Source: Agromyces mangrovi (GTDB taxonomy: Bacteria > Actinomycetota > Actinomycetes > Actinomycetales > Microbacteriaceae). From it: a stretch of 64,000 bases of DNA. The notes under the pieces were generated by a model, which saw only the letters and a program-made list of their open reading frames with translations, had not been told where the DNA came from and made no database searches. Positions 47,644 to 57,338 of this stretch are shown here, in pieces; position 1 is the stretch's first letter; every line of letters begins with the position of its first letter. The translations under genes and the position numbers were made by a program. Location of the stretch: contig NZ_AP027737.1 of NCBI RefSeq assembly GCF_030296695.1, positions 3,038,001 through 3,102,000 on the forward strand. Reading direction: 5' to 3'.

Positions 47644-47674
47644 CTTTCTCGTGACACGAGAAAGCGAGACCACC

Positions 47675-48088
47675 ATGGCCGACACGCCCACCGTCCTGTT
47701 CGTCTGCGTCCACAACGCGGGCCGCTCCCAGATGGCCGCGGGGTACCTGCGCGCCCTGGGCGGCGACCGCGTCGAGGTCCTGTCGGCGGGCTCAGCGCCG
47801 AAGGACCAGATCAACCCCGTCGCCGTCGAGGCGATGGCCGAGGAGGGCATCGACATCGCGGGCAACACGCCCAAGGTGCTCACCACCGAGGCGGTGCTCG
47901 AGTCGGACGTCGTCATCACGATGGGCTGCGGCGACGCGTGCCCCGTCTTCCCGGGCAAGCGATACGAGGACTGGGAGCTCGACGACCCGGCGGGCCAGGG
48001 CATCGAGGCGGTCCGTCCGATCCGCGACGAGATCCGGCGCCGCATCGAGGGCCTGCTCTCCGAACTGCTGCCCGTCGGCCAGAACTGA
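47675..48088 (+). CDS. arsC: arsenate reductase (LMW phosphatase fold)
   Basis: A 137-residue enzyme reducing arsenate to arsenite. The P-loop is CVHNAGRSQMAAGYL and the resolving-cysteine region MGCGDACPVFPGKRYEDWELDDP. Its length fits a mycothiol/mycoredoxin- or thioredoxin-linked ArsC. It closely resembles the ArsC part of the fusion protein upstream, suggesting duplication. Its promoter overlaps an ArsR operator. No arsenite exporter gene (acr3 or arsB) is in the window. Confidence 0.93.
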   Translation: MADTPTVLFVCVHNAGRSQMAAGYLRALGGDRVEVLSAGSAPKDQINPVAVEAMAEEGIDIAGNTPKVLTTEAVLESDVVITMGCGDACPVFPGKRYEDWELDDPAGQGIEAVRPIRDEIRRRIEGLLSELLPVGQN

Positions 48089-48097
48089 GCGTTCGCC

Positions 48098-49048
48098 ATG
48101 CGCACCACTGGGGGGATCGCCGGCGCGGCGATGGCGCTCGCGGCGGCATTCGTGCTGAGCGGATGCGCCGGGCAGGAGTCCGGCGCCGATGCGGGCCTCA
48201 CGGGGACCGTCGTCACCGACGGTTCGTCGACCGTCGGCCCGCTCACCAAGGCCGCCGCGATCGAGTTCGAGGCGGTCGAGCCGGAGGTCGCCGTCACCGT
48301 GTCCATCACGGGCACCGGCGGCGGATTCCGCTCGTTCTGCCGGGGTGAGACCGATCTTTCGAATGCATCGCGCCCGATCTCCGACGACGAGATCGACGCG
48401 TGCGCCGAGGCCGGCGTCGAGTACACCGAGATCGTCATCGCGAACGACGGCCTGTCGGTCGTCGTGAACCCCGCGAACGACTGGATCCAGTGCATCACGG
48501 TCGAGCAGCTCCAGACGATCTGGGCGCCCGAGGCCGAGGGCGAGGTCACGAGCTGGAACCAGGTCGACTCGGAGTTCCCGGACGAGCCGCTCGTGCTGCA
48601 CGGACCCGGTGGCGACTCGGGCACGTTCGACTACTTCACCGAGGCGATCAACGGCGAGGAGGGCGCGACGCGCACCGACTACGAGGCCTCCGAGGACGAC
48701 GAGGTGATCCTCTCCGGCGTCACCGCCGAGGACGGCGGCATGGGCTACTTCGGCCTGAGCTACGTCGAGGAGAACCCCGATCGAGTGATGGCGCTCGAGG
48801 TCGACTCCGGTGACGGCTGCGTGGCGCCGACGGTGGAGACCGTGCAGGACGGCTTGTACGCGCCGCTCGGGCGGCCGCTGTTCATCTACGTGAACAACGC
48901 GTCCTACGCCGAGCAGCCGCAGGTCGAGGCGTTCGTCGACTTCTACGTGGACAACGCCGACGAGATCGCCGAGCGCGCGCTGATCGTGCCGCTCACCGAC
49001 GAGCAGACCGAGCTCGCCGAGGAGGAGCTCGCGAGCGTCACGGGCTGA
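48098..49048 (+). CDS. PstS-like phosphate-binding lipoprotein
   Basis: A 316-residue exported protein with a lipobox (LSGC at about residue 22). The phosphate-binding fold shows TVVTDGSSTVGPLTKAAA, ETDLSNASRPISDDEI and HGPGGDSGTFDYFTEAI. It starts 9 nt after arsC, so it is co-transcribed with arsenic genes. No pstC, pstA or pstB is present. A role in selective phosphate uptake during arsenate stress, or in binding arsenate outside the cell, is an inference from context. Confidence 0.88.
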   Translation: MRTTGGIAGAAMALAAAFVLSGCAGQESGADAGLTGTVVTDGSSTVGPLTKAAAIEFEAVEPEVAVTVSITGTGGGFRSFCRGETDLSNASRPISDDEIDACAEAGVEYTEIVIANDGLSVVVNPANDWIQCITVEQLQTIWAPEAEGEVTSWNQVDSEFPDEPLVLHGPGGDSGTFDYFTEAINGEEGATRTDYEASEDDEVILSGVTAEDGGMGYFGLSYVEENPDRVMALEVDSGDGCVAPTVETVQDGLYAPLGRPLFIYVNNASYAEQPQVEAFVDFYVDNADEIAERALIVPLTDEQTELAEEELASVTG

Positions 49049-49057
49049 GGCGCAGGC

Positions 49058-50173
49058 TCAGCTCCAGAGTCGCTCGAACCACTCGAACAGCCAGAACAGC
49101 CCCACGGCGCCCGCGGCGACGCCGACCGTCGAGGTGGTCACCGCCCGTCGCCGTCGCAGGCGCGCGCCGCCGGGCGCGACCCGGTCGTGGTCGAGCCGCG
49201 AGGTGATAGCCGGCTGCGGGGCATCCGTCACCGGTACCGGCTCGACCACCCGGTCGTCGGCGTACCGGCTCGACCTCCCCGCCAGGCGTTCGCCGACCAC
49301 CGACCTGATGCGGTGGAGCCGCCGCCATGTTTCCGGATCGGTCGGGTCGAACGGCTTCACCGAGTACACGTACAGCCAGTCGTCGACGACCTCCACGTCG
49401 TAGGCGGAGGTCTCATCGATGAGCAGCGCCATCACGTCGGGCGTGAAGAGGTAGAGCGCGTCGGTCTCGTACTCGCGCGGGCAGTAGAGCGCGAAGTGAC
49501 GGTCGAAGTCACCCTCGAGCGAGAGGCGCTGGTCCTTCGCGAAGCCGATCGGCAGTTTCGAGACGCCGAAGGCGCCGTCGTTGCGGGTCGCATCGAGCAG
49601 CAGGTGGGGGAGCCGGCGGTCGAGCCGCACGGCGAGGTAGCCCCAGCGGTGCACGATCGGGTCGCGTTTGCGCGACGTCCGCTCCTCGTACACCCGCGTG
49701 CCGACCTCGACTTCGCGCTGACCGGGCTCGTCGGGCACGAACCGGAACACGTCCTCGTCGCGGCGGGCGGATCCGACGTGGAAGACGATCCCCTCGTGGC
49801 GGCGCCCGTCGATGCGGGATTCGTAGTCGAATCCGTTGGCGCGTGCGAACGAGACGAGCCGGGCGTACCGCTCGCGCCGTCGGTGCTGCAGTTGCAGCCA
49901 GCCGAGCCAGGCCACGGTGATCAGCGCGGCGACGACGAGGAACACCACGACGCCGAATGCCCGCGACCCGAGCACGGATGCGACGAGCGAGGACGCGAAC
50001 CCGCCGAACGCGACCACGGCCACGAGACCGAAGACCGCGATCGGCACGAGTGCCTTCACCTGCGGTGAGCGCAGCACCTCGCCGAGCGTCGGCACCGGTG
50101 CGAACGCGTGCGCCTCCTGCATGGCCTCGGCGCTCACGGGCTCGAGCAGCGGGCGGACGTCGGGCTCCCTCAC
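49058..50173 (-). CDS. membrane protein of unknown function
   Basis: A 371-residue protein. Two hydrophobic helices lie near the N-terminus (VKALVPIAVFGLVAVVAFGG and VVVFLVVAALITVAWLG), then a large soluble domain with RYARLVSFARANGFDYESR and HRWGYLAVRLDRRLPHLLLD, and one helix at the C-terminus. It loosely recalls DUF3137-type proteins. A TAGCAT hexamer ends 7 nt before the GTG at 50173, so I use that start and not the GTG two codons earlier. It is convergent with the PstS gene. Confidence 0.72.
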   Translation of the reverse strand: MREPDVRPLLEPVSAEAMQEAHAFAPVPTLGEVLRSPQVKALVPIAVFGLVAVVAFGGFASSLVASVLGSRAFGVVVFLVVAALITVAWLGWLQLQHRRRERYARLVSFARANGFDYESRIDGRRHEGIVFHVGSARRDEDVFRFVPDEPGQREVEVGTRVYEERTSRKRDPIVHRWGYLAVRLDRRLPHLLLDATRNDGAFGVSKLPIGFAKDQRLSLEGDFDRHFALYCPREYETDALYLFTPDVMALLIDETSAYDVEVVDDWLYVYSVKPFDPTDPETWRRLHRIRSVVGERLAGRSSRYADDRVVEPVPVTDAPQPAITSRLDHDRVAPGGARLRRRRAVTTSTVGVAAGAVGLFWLFEWFERLWS

Positions 50174-50212
50174 TCGCACGATGCTAGTGAGCGAACTGTG
50201 CCTCGCGCACTG

Positions 50213-51597
50213 CTACGCCGCGGGGTCGATGGTGCGGTCGGCGGCCCAGGGTGGTTCGGGGTCGTCGTCGATCTCGGTGCCGGCAGGCGCGGGCGCGGCA
50301 GACTCGTGTGCGACAGGCGCGGGGGCGGGTGCCTCGGGTGGCGGTTTCTCGCGGAAGGGTGATTCGGCGCTGGTGAGGTATTCGCGGCCTGCGGGGAGAC
50401 CCAGAGGAGTTCGCCGTCGGATTCTTGGGTGACGCGCCATGCGGTCTTGTGCTTGAGGCGGTGGTGCTTGCGGCAGAGGTGGGCGATGTTGTCGTGGCGG
50501 GTGTCGCCGGCGCGGGCCCAGTCGACCGTGTGGTCGAGGTCGCAGCGTTGCGCGCGGCGGGAGCAGCCGGGGAAGCGGCAGCCGCCGTCGCGGACGCGCA
50601 GGTAGCCGGTGAGGTCGGCGGGCACCCGGTAGGTGGTGCGACCGTAGGAGAGGTAGGCGCCGGTCTCGGGGTGGGTGAGGATGCGGTGGAATGACGGGGC
50701 GTGCGCGGCGATGCGGCGTGCGGTGTCGGCGTCGATCGGGCCGTAGCCGTCGAGTTCGGCGGGTTCGTCGCTCGCGCCGAGGAGGGTCATGACGGGCACG
50801 GTGACGTAGACCTTCGGGGTGACCGCGCCGAGCGGTGAGGCGGGCGGTGCGAGCGGGGACCCAGTGGGTGCGTCGTGCAGCCAGCCGCCGAGGAGGAGGT
50901 CGGCTGCGGCGTCGGTGCGGCGCTGCATGGGCGTGCGCACATCGCCTGCCTCGTCGTCGGATCCGGTGACGTCGGCGAACGTGTCGAGCCGGGACATGAT
51001 CGCGACCCCACGCTCGGCTTCGAGGTGGATGCTGAGCCAGGCCATGCCGTCTGGGGCGGGGTCGAGCCCGACGCACCGTTCGGCGCGTGCGACCTCGTGC
51101 CGTTCGATCGGCTCGACGGGGTGCATGCGCTCGCGCAGCTTTCGGGCGCGCCGCCGGAACGCGGACGGGGTGTCGCCGGCACCTTGTTCGAGGGCTTCGC
51201 GTTCGAACTCGGGCTGCGTCTCGGCGGGCAGTTGGCTGGCGAACTCGAGCAGGGTGCGCACGCGGCCGAGGCACATCGACCCGTCGGAGAGGGTCTGCAG
51301 GGTCGAGGCGAACCGGCCGGTCAGCTGTTCGGCGTCGCCGACCATGCGCCCCGCGGTGCGCTCGTGCACGGACAGCGACGTGGCGAGCTCGGCGATGAAC
51401 GCCCGGGTGGCGAGCTCCCGATGCGTGAACGTGCTCAGCTCGTCGACGCCCTCGACGTCGGCGGCGAGCTCACGCGCGCGAGCCACGCGCCGCAGCTGCT
51501 CGGCCTGCGCCGCGCGGATCGACCGGTCGAGTTCGGTGATCGCCGCCAGCTCGGCATCGAGTGCCGTACGCGGGTCGGTGATCGCGGAGAGCTCCAC
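50213..51597 (-). CDS. DUF222/HNH endonuclease, 13E12 repeat family, SOS-controlled (frameshifted)
   Basis: The repaired protein is 461 residues. The N-terminal DUF222 region (AITELDRSIRAAQAEQLRRVARARELA) is followed by a C-terminal HNH nuclease: CRFPGCSRRAQRCDLDHTVDW and NIAHLCRKHHRLKH. The frame breaks at the run 50393-50396, where four bases stand for five; repair continues as AGREYLTSAESPF and a Pro/Ala tail. A perfect LexA box lies 31 nt upstream of the start codon, so expression should follow DNA damage, as known for some mycobacterial 13E12 genes. The biological role of the family is unclear. Confidence 0.85.
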
Positions 51598-51627
51598 GGG
51601 CCAGTGCTCCCAGGTCGAAGGCGAGAT

Positions 51628-51643
51628 TCGAACGGATGTTCGA
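51628..51643 (-). promoter_or_regulatory. LexA/SOS box
   Basis: TCGAAC-GGAT-GTTCGA is a perfect match to the actinobacterial SOS box TCGAAC-N4-GTTCGA. On the minus strand a TAGAAT hexamer directly abuts it, so LexA would cover the promoter of the HNH gene. Confidence 0.88.
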
Positions 51644-51755
51644 TTCTATCGGCAGAAACACAGGATGATCAAGGGTTTGTGCGAAGGAAGGCGGAAGAAT
51701 CCGGCTCACCACAGGATGGCCAGCCCGGAATGCGCACCGCGCTCCCGATGTTCCC

Positions 51756-52778
51756 GTGAGCATGCAGGCGATCGTCTACTCCCGTCCCGGTGACTCCTCC
51801 GTGCTCTCGCTCGTTGAGCGGCCGCTGCCCGTTCCCGCCGCGGGGGAGGTGCGCGTGCGCATCGCGGTCTCGGGCGTCAACCCCACGGACTGGAAGGCCC
51901 GCGCGAGCAACCCGACCGTGCCCGGCGAGATCGTGCCGAACCAGGACGGCGCGGGCGTGGTGGACGCCGTCGGCGCCGACGTCGCCGGCCTCGCGGTCGG
52001 GGACCGCGTGTGGATCTACATGGCCGCCCACGGGCGCCCGACCGGCACGGCCCAGGAGTACACCGTCGTTCCCGCGGAACGCGTCGTCCCCCTGCCCGCC
52101 GACGCGAGCTTCGCGCTCGGGGCCAGCCTCGGCGTTCCCGCGATGACGGCGCACCGGGCGCTGACGGTGCACGAGTTCGGCCCCGCACGACTCGCGCCGG
52201 GCGCGCTCACGGGCCGCGTCGTGCTCGTCGCGGGCGGCGCCGGCGCCGTGGGGCACGCCGCCATCCAGCTCGCGCACTGGGCGGGAGCGCTCGTCATCGC
52301 GACGGTGAGTTCGCCCGAGAAGGCGGCACTCGCGACCGCCGCCGGCGCCGACCACACGATCGAGTACACGACGGAGGACGTCGCGTCGCGGATCCGCGAG
52401 GTCGCTCCCGACGGGGTCGACCAGATCGTCGAGGTCTCCCTCGCGGCGAATGCCGAACTGGACGCCGAGATTGCCGCCAACCACGCCTCGGTCGCGTACT
52501 ACGCCGACGACGGCGGCTCCGGCTTCACGATGCCGATCCGCCCGAGCTTCGCGAAGAACGTCCGCGTCCAGGGGCTCCTGCTCTACACGGTCGGCCAGGC
52601 CGCGCTGGATGCCGCCGCCGAAGACGTCGCCGCCGCCGTCCGCGACGGCGCGCTGCCCGTCGGCGCGGACGCGGGCCTGCCGCTGCACGACTATCCGCTC
52701 GCACGGACCGCCGCAGCTCACGACGCCGTCGAGAAGGCCGCCGTCGGCAAGGTCCTCATCCACGTCGCCGAACTCTGA
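51756..52778 (+). CDS. NADPH:quinone reductase (MDR superfamily)
   Basis: A 340-residue zinc-free medium-chain dehydrogenase. The N-terminal GroES-like domain has SGVNPTDWKARA, and the Rossmann part has VVLVAGGAGAVGHAAIQLAHWAGA. It should reduce quinones or enones with NADPH. It starts at a GTG without a strong ribosome site, 158 nt from the divergent HNH gene. A second quinone reductase lies at 58516. Substrate is unknown. Confidence 0.88.
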   Translation: MSMQAIVYSRPGDSSVLSLVERPLPVPAAGEVRVRIAVSGVNPTDWKARASNPTVPGEIVPNQDGAGVVDAVGADVAGLAVGDRVWIYMAAHGRPTGTAQEYTVVPAERVVPLPADASFALGASLGVPAMTAHRALTVHEFGPARLAPGALTGRVVLVAGGAGAVGHAAIQLAHWAGALVIATVSSPEKAALATAAGADHTIEYTTEDVASRIREVAPDGVDQIVEVSLAANAELDAEIAANHASVAYYADDGGSGFTMPIRPSFAKNVRVQGLLLYTVGQAALDAAAEDVAAAVRDGALPVGADAGLPLHDYPLARTAAAHDAVEKAAVGKVLIHVAEL

Positions 52779-52806
52779 CACCGCCCCGAGCCGCCCGCCC
52801 CGCGCG

Positions 52807-52836
52807 TTCACCGTCACCAGCCGCCTCTGGTAAGAT
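52807..52836 (+). promoter_or_regulatory. rpsO: rpsO promoter
   Basis: TTCACC (52807-52812) and TAAGAT (52831-52836) are spaced 18 nt. The transcript would carry a leader of about 85 nt that includes GCCGTCATGACGGC, a perfect palindrome at 52845-52858. Leader structures of rpsO often allow S15 autoregulation; that role is inferred here. Confidence 0.65.
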
Positions 52837-52926
52837 CTTCAGGTTGCCGTCATGACGGCCGCGGACAAAGAGCGCTCGGGCATCCGGCCCGGAGCACCGC
52901 GCAACGAGTAGGAAGGGGATCCCTCT

Positions 52927-53196
52927 ATGGCACTGGATGCAGAGACCAAGAAGGCGATCATCGACGAGTACGCGACCCACCCCGGTGACACTGGATCCCC
53001 CGAGGTCCAGATCGCGATCCTCAGCACCCGCATCAAGGACCTCACCGAGCACCTCAAGGAGCACAAGCACGACCACCACTCGCGTCGTGGCCTGCTCCTC
53101 CTGGTCGGTCAGCGTCGTCGTCTGCTCGGCTACCTCGCCGACGTCGACATCGACCGCTACCGTGCGCTCATCGGGCGTCTCGGGCTGCGCCGCTAG
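52927..53196 (+). CDS. rpsO: 30S ribosomal protein S15
   Basis: An 89-residue primary rRNA-binding protein of the small subunit. The sequence is typical throughout: [43 protein letters not shown] and [12 protein letters not shown] at the end. AGGAAGGGG precedes the ATG. pnp, which follows rpsO directly in most bacteria, starts about 10.8 kb downstream at 63965 instead. Confidence 0.97.
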   Translation: MALDAETKKAIIDEYATHPGDTGSPEVQIAILSTRIKDLTEHLKEHKHDHHSRRGLLLLVGQRRRLLGYLADVDIDRYRALIGRLGLRR

Positions 53197-53222
53197 TCGT
53201 CGGCGACACCGCGAACTTCTTC

Positions 53223-53256
53223 ACGACGGCCTCCGCCCACCGGCGGGGGCCGTCGT
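53223..53256 (+). terminator. rpsO terminator hairpin
   Basis: ACGACGGCC and GGCCGTCGT form a 9-bp stem enclosing a smaller GC hairpin, 26 nt after the rpsO stop. It separates rpsO from the transporter gene and supports rpsO being transcribed alone. Confidence 0.65.
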
Positions 53257-53302
53257 CGTCTCCCAGAAAATCACGACCACCGCACCCACCAGTAGGAGCA
53301 CC

Positions 53303-54307
53303 GTGCGCGCATCACGCGGACTCGCCGGCATCGTCGTCGGCCTCGCCGCCGGCCTCGCGTTCGGCGCGGGCGGCGCCGTCGTCAAGCCGCTGCTCGAGGC
53401 CGGCTGGTCGCCCGGTGCCGCGGTCTTCGCGCGCATCGTGGTCGCGGCCGTCGCGCTCGCGATCCCCGGGCTCGCGGCGATGCGGTGGAGCATCCGCCCG
53501 CTTCTCTCGGCCTGGCGCACGGTGCTCGCGTTCGCGATCCTCGGCGTCGTGCTCACCCAGGTCGCGTTCTACGCGGCCATCGAGCGCATCCCGGTGAGCC
53601 TGGGCCTGCTCATCGAGTACCTCGCGCCCGTCGCCCTCGTGCTGCTCGCCTGGATCCGCCTGCGCCGCGCCCCGCAACGCGTCGTCATCGCCGGCTCGAT
53701 CGTCGCGATCGCGGGCCTCGTGCTCGTCATCGGACCCGGCGGCGGCGACCTCGACCCCGTCGGGCTCCTGCTCGCGGGCCTCGCGATGGTCGGCATGTGC
53801 GTGTACTACGTGCTCGGTGATCGAGCGGATGCCTCGCTGCCGCCGCTCGCCCTCGCGGCGTCCGGCTTCGTGGTCGGCGCGGTCGTGCTGGGGCTCGTCG
53901 GCCTCACCGGCATCCTGCCGTTCGAGTTCGCCTTCGTCGACGACGTCGTCTTCCTCGGCGGCACCGCGCCCTGGTACGTGCCCGTGCTCGTCGTCGGACT
54001 CGTCTCGACCGCGTTCGCGTATGCGGCCGGCATCACCGCGATCCGCATGCTCGGCACGCGCCTGGCGTCGTTCCTCGGGCTGTCCGAGGTGATCTTCGCC
54101 GCGATCGTCGCGTGGATGGTGCTCGGCGAGGTCATCACGCCGCTCCAGATGCTCGGCGGCGTGCTCATCCTCGCCGGCATCGTGCTCGTGCGGCAGGAGC
54201 GCGACGACCGCAGCGGACTCGACGAGGTGCCCGGTGCGGAGCCGGTGCCACTGCCGAGCGACGCGACGGCCGAGCCGCCTCGCGACGACGTCCGAGGCGA
54301 CACCTAG
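53303..54307 (+). CDS. EamA/DMT-family transporter
   Basis: A 334-residue permease with ten predicted helices in two EamA repeats (LAFGAGGAVVKPLLEAGWSPGAAVFARI; then FAYAAGITAIRMLGTRLASFLGLSEVIFAAIVAWMVLGE). It likely exports a metabolite or amino acid; the substrate is not predictable. The GTG at 53303 has TAGGAG upstream. The last 40 residues are a polar cytoplasmic tail. The frame is open back through rpsO, which is a shadow. Confidence 0.88.
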   Translation: MRASRGLAGIVVGLAAGLAFGAGGAVVKPLLEAGWSPGAAVFARIVVAAVALAIPGLAAMRWSIRPLLSAWRTVLAFAILGVVLTQVAFYAAIERIPVSLGLLIEYLAPVALVLLAWIRLRRAPQRVVIAGSIVAIAGLVLVIGPGGGDLDPVGLLLAGLAMVGMCVYYVLGDRADASLPPLALAASGFVVGAVVLGLVGLTGILPFEFAFVDDVVFLGGTAPWYVPVLVVGLVSTAFAYAAGITAIRMLGTRLASFLGLSEVIFAAIVAWMVLGEVITPLQMLGGVLILAGIVLVRQERDDRSGLDEVPGAEPVPLPSDATAEPPRDDVRGDT

Positions 54308-54317
54308 ACTCGGGCTC

Positions 54318-55234
54318 ATGCGCGTCGGCATCGTCATCCTCCGCAGTTCGACTGGCCGGAGGCGGCCCGCTTCTGGCGCGGCGCCGAGGAGCGCGGCTTC
54401 GACCACGCCTGGACCTACGACCACCTCTCCTGGCGCTCGCTCGCCGGCGAGCGCTGGCACGCCACGATCCCGACGCTCACCGCCGCGGCGATGGTCACCG
54501 AGCGCATCCGCCTCGGCACGTTCGTCGCGAGCCCGAACTACCGCCATCCGGTGCCGTTCGCGAAGGACGTCGCGACGCTCGACCAGATCTCCGGCGGCCG
54601 CGTGCTGCTCGGCCTCGGCTCGGGCGGCACGGGCTTCGACGCGCACGTGATGGGCCAGCACGAGCTGACCCCGCGTGAGCGCGTCGACCGGTTCGCCGAC
54701 TTCACGGCGACCCTCGACGAGCTGCTGCGGTTCGAGGGGCAGCGGGGCGAGGGGCGAGCGGATGCCTCGAGCGGCATCTCTCACGACGGCCCCTGGTACA
54801 CCGCGCGAGACGCTCGTATGGTCGGCGAGCCTTCACAAGCCCCTCGCATGCCGTTCGTCGTGGCCGCGAACGGACCGCGCGCCATGCGCATCGCCGTGAC
54901 GCACGGGCAGGGCTGGGTCACGACCGGGCCGTACGTCGGCGCGAACGATGCGGACTGGTGGCGTGCGGTCGGCGACCTCTCGGCGCGCCTCGACGACGCC
55001 TGCGAGGCGGCCGGACGCGACCCGCGCAGCATCGAGCGCCACCTCAGCCTCGACCGCGACGCGTCGTACGCCATGCGCAGCGTCGACGCGTTCGAGGAGG
55101 CCGTCGGCCTCGCCCGCGAACGCGGGTTCACCGACGTCATCACGCACTGGCCCCGCACCTCGGGCATCCACACGGGCGACGAGCGCGTGCTCGACGAGGT
55201 CGCGTCACGGCTGGATGCGATCCGCGCGGACTGA
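54318..55234 (+). CDS. LLM-class (F420/flavin-dependent) oxidoreductase (frameshifted)
   Basis: The ATG at 54318 has a TAGACT hexamer ending 7 nt upstream (leaderless) and begins RVGIVIL. Adding one C to the two at 54341-54342 restores PQFDWPEAARFWRGAEERGFDHAWTYDHL, the standard luciferase-like N-terminus. The downstream frame continues with LGTFVASPNYRHPVPFAKDVATLD and LLGLGSGGTGFDA. Repaired length is 305 residues. It is a TIM-barrel enzyme that uses F420 or FMN; the substrate is unknown. Confidence 0.85.
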
Positions 55235-55265
55235 GTCGCCGCGGATCGCAGCTAACGTTGACCCC

Positions 55266-57338
55266 ATGCCCTTCGACTCGCTCGACGACTACATCCGCAT
55301 CCCGAGAGTCGAGGCACTCGCCCTCTCGCCCGACGGCGCCCGTGCGGTGCTCACGATCGCCACGCTGTCGAAGGACGGCACCGCGTACGAGAAGGCGCTC
55401 TGGAGCGTGCCCGCGGACGGCTCGGGCGCCCCGACCCGCCTGACCCGCTCCGCGAAGGGCGAGGCCGGCGCTGCGTTCACCGGCACCGGCGACCTGCTGT
55501 TCGTCTCGGCCCGCCCCGATGCCGAGGCCGACGGCGACGACGAGGCCGCGCAGCTCTGGCTGCTGCCCGCCTCGGGCGGCGACGCACGGCCGATCACCCG
55601 CCTCGCGGGCGGCGTGGCGGGCATCGGCGCCGTCTCCGAGGCATCCGCTCGTGTCGTGATCAACGCCGAACTCCTGCCCACGCCCGCCGATCTCGAGGCC
55701 GAGGCCGCCCTCCGCGGCCGCCGCAAGAAGGCCAAGGTCGCCGCGATCCTGCACGACTCGTACCCCGTGCGCTTCTGGGACCACGACCTCGGCCCCGCCG
55801 AGCCGCACCTGCTCGCGCTCGACCTCGGCGACCTCGCCGACGAACTGCCGACGACGGATGCCCCGGGCGACGAGTCCGACGACGACGCGACGACCCCGTA
55901 TCCGGCCAGCCTGCCCCGCCCGTTCGACCTGACGCCCCGGCCCGGCCGCGAGGCCGACTCCGCCGGCACCGCGGTGACGCCCGACGGCGCGACCGTGATC
56001 GCGTCGCTCCGCGTGCCCGGCCCGCAGGAGGGCCGCCGCATCCTCGTGGCGATCGACGCCGCGACCGGCGAGCGCCGCACGCTCGTCGACCTGCCCGACG
56101 TCGACGCGGCCGGTCCGGTGATCAGCCACGACGGCACGACGCTCGTGCACGTGCGCCAGGCGAAGGCGTCGCCCGCGGGCCCGACCGATGTCGAGATCTG
56201 GGTCAGCGACCTCGACGGGCAGGGTGCCCGGCGCATCGCCGAGGGCTGGGACCGCTGGGCCACCTCGCTCGCGTTCGCCGACGACGACGCATCGCTCATC
56301 GCGACCGCCGACTCCGACGGCCGCGCGCCGGTCTTCCGCATCCCGCTCGACGGCTCCGCGCCCGAGCAGCTCACCCACGACGACTTCGCGTACACCGACG
56401 TGCGCGTCGTGCCCGGCTCCGCCGACCTCGTCGCGCTGCGCTCGACCTGGATCATCGCGCCCCACCCCGTGCGCATCGGCGCCGACGGCACGATCACGCC
56501 GCTCGCGAGCCCGGCGCCGGCCACCGCGGCATCCGCCCGCATCGAAGACGTCGCGACCACGGCCGCCGACGGCACCCGCGTGCGTGGCTGGCTCGTGCTG
56601 CCCGAGGGCGCCTCCGACGCGGAGCCCGCGCCGCTCCTGCTGTGGATCCACGGTGGGCCCGTCGCGAGCTTCAACGCGTGGAGCTGGCGGTGGAACCCGC
56701 TGCTCGCCGCCGCCCGCGGCTACGCCGTGCTGCTGCCCGACCCGGGCCTGTCGACCGGCTACGGCCTCGACTTCGTCGGCCGCGGGTGGAACGCGTGGGG
56801 CGACGAGCCGTACACCGACCTCATGTCGATCACCGACGCGGTCGAGGCGCGGGCCGACATCGACGAGACCCGCACCGCGGCGATGGGCGGCTCGTTCGGC
56901 GGGTACATGGCGAACTGGGTCGCCGGGCACACCGACCGGTTCCGTGCGATCGTCACGCACGCGAGCCTGTGGGCGCTCGACCAGTTCGCCGGCACGACCG
57001 ATATGACCGCGTACTGGACCCGCATCTTCACGCCCGAGGCGATGGCGGAGCACTCGCCGCACCGGCACCTCGCGAGCATCCGCACTCCGCTGCTCGTGAT
57101 CCACGGCGACAAGGACTATCGCGTGCCGATCGGGGAGGGGCTGCGACTCTGGTCCGACCTGGCCGCCGCGCACGCCGCCGACGACGGCACGACCGTGCAC
57201 CGCTACCTGACCTTCCCCGACGAGAACCACTGGATCCTGAAGCCGCAGAACGCCGTCATCTGGTACGAGACGATCTTCGCCTTCCTCGACCAGCACGTGC
57301 ACGGCGCAACCTTCCAGCGCCCGGAGCTGCTCGGATGA
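55266..57338 (+). CDS. S9-family prolyl oligopeptidase-like peptidase
   Basis: A 690-residue protein with an N-terminal beta-propeller of about 410 residues (ALALSPDGARAVLTIATL and WD40-like blades) and a C-terminal alpha/beta-hydrolase. The triad is visible: Ser543 in GGSFGGYMANW, Asp in HGDKDYRVP and His in PDENHWIL. It resembles acylaminoacyl peptidases and should cleave short peptides in the cytoplasm. A TAACGT hexamer ends 7 nt before the ATG (leaderless). The stop overlaps the next gene as ATGA. Confidence 0.93.
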   Translation: MPFDSLDDYIRIPRVEALALSPDGARAVLTIATLSKDGTAYEKALWSVPADGSGAPTRLTRSAKGEAGAAFTGTGDLLFVSARPDAEADGDDEAAQLWLLPASGGDARPITRLAGGVAGIGAVSEASARVVINAELLPTPADLEAEAALRGRRKKAKVAAILHDSYPVRFWDHDLGPAEPHLLALDLGDLADELPTTDAPGDESDDDATTPYPASLPRPFDLTPRPGREADSAGTAVTPDGATVIASLRVPGPQEGRRILVAIDAATGERRTLVDLPDVDAAGPVISHDGTTLVHVRQAKASPAGPTDVEIWVSDLDGQGARRIAEGWDRWATSLAFADDDASLIATADSDGRAPVFRIPLDGSAPEQLTHDDFAYTDVRVVPGSADLVALRSTWIIAPHPVRIGADGTITPLASPAPATAASARIEDVATTAADGTRVRGWLVLPEGASDAEPAPLLLWIHGGPVASFNAWSWRWNPLLAAARGYAVLLPDPGLSTGYGLDFVGRGWNAWGDEPYTDLMSITDAVEARADIDETRTAAMGGSFGGYMANWVAGHTDRFRAIVTHASLWALDQFAGTTDMTAYWTRIFTPEAMAEHSPHRHLASIRTPLLVIHGDKDYRVPIGEGLRLWSDLAAAHAADDGTTVHRYLTFPDENHWILKPQNAVIWYETIFAFLDQHVHGATFQRPELLG

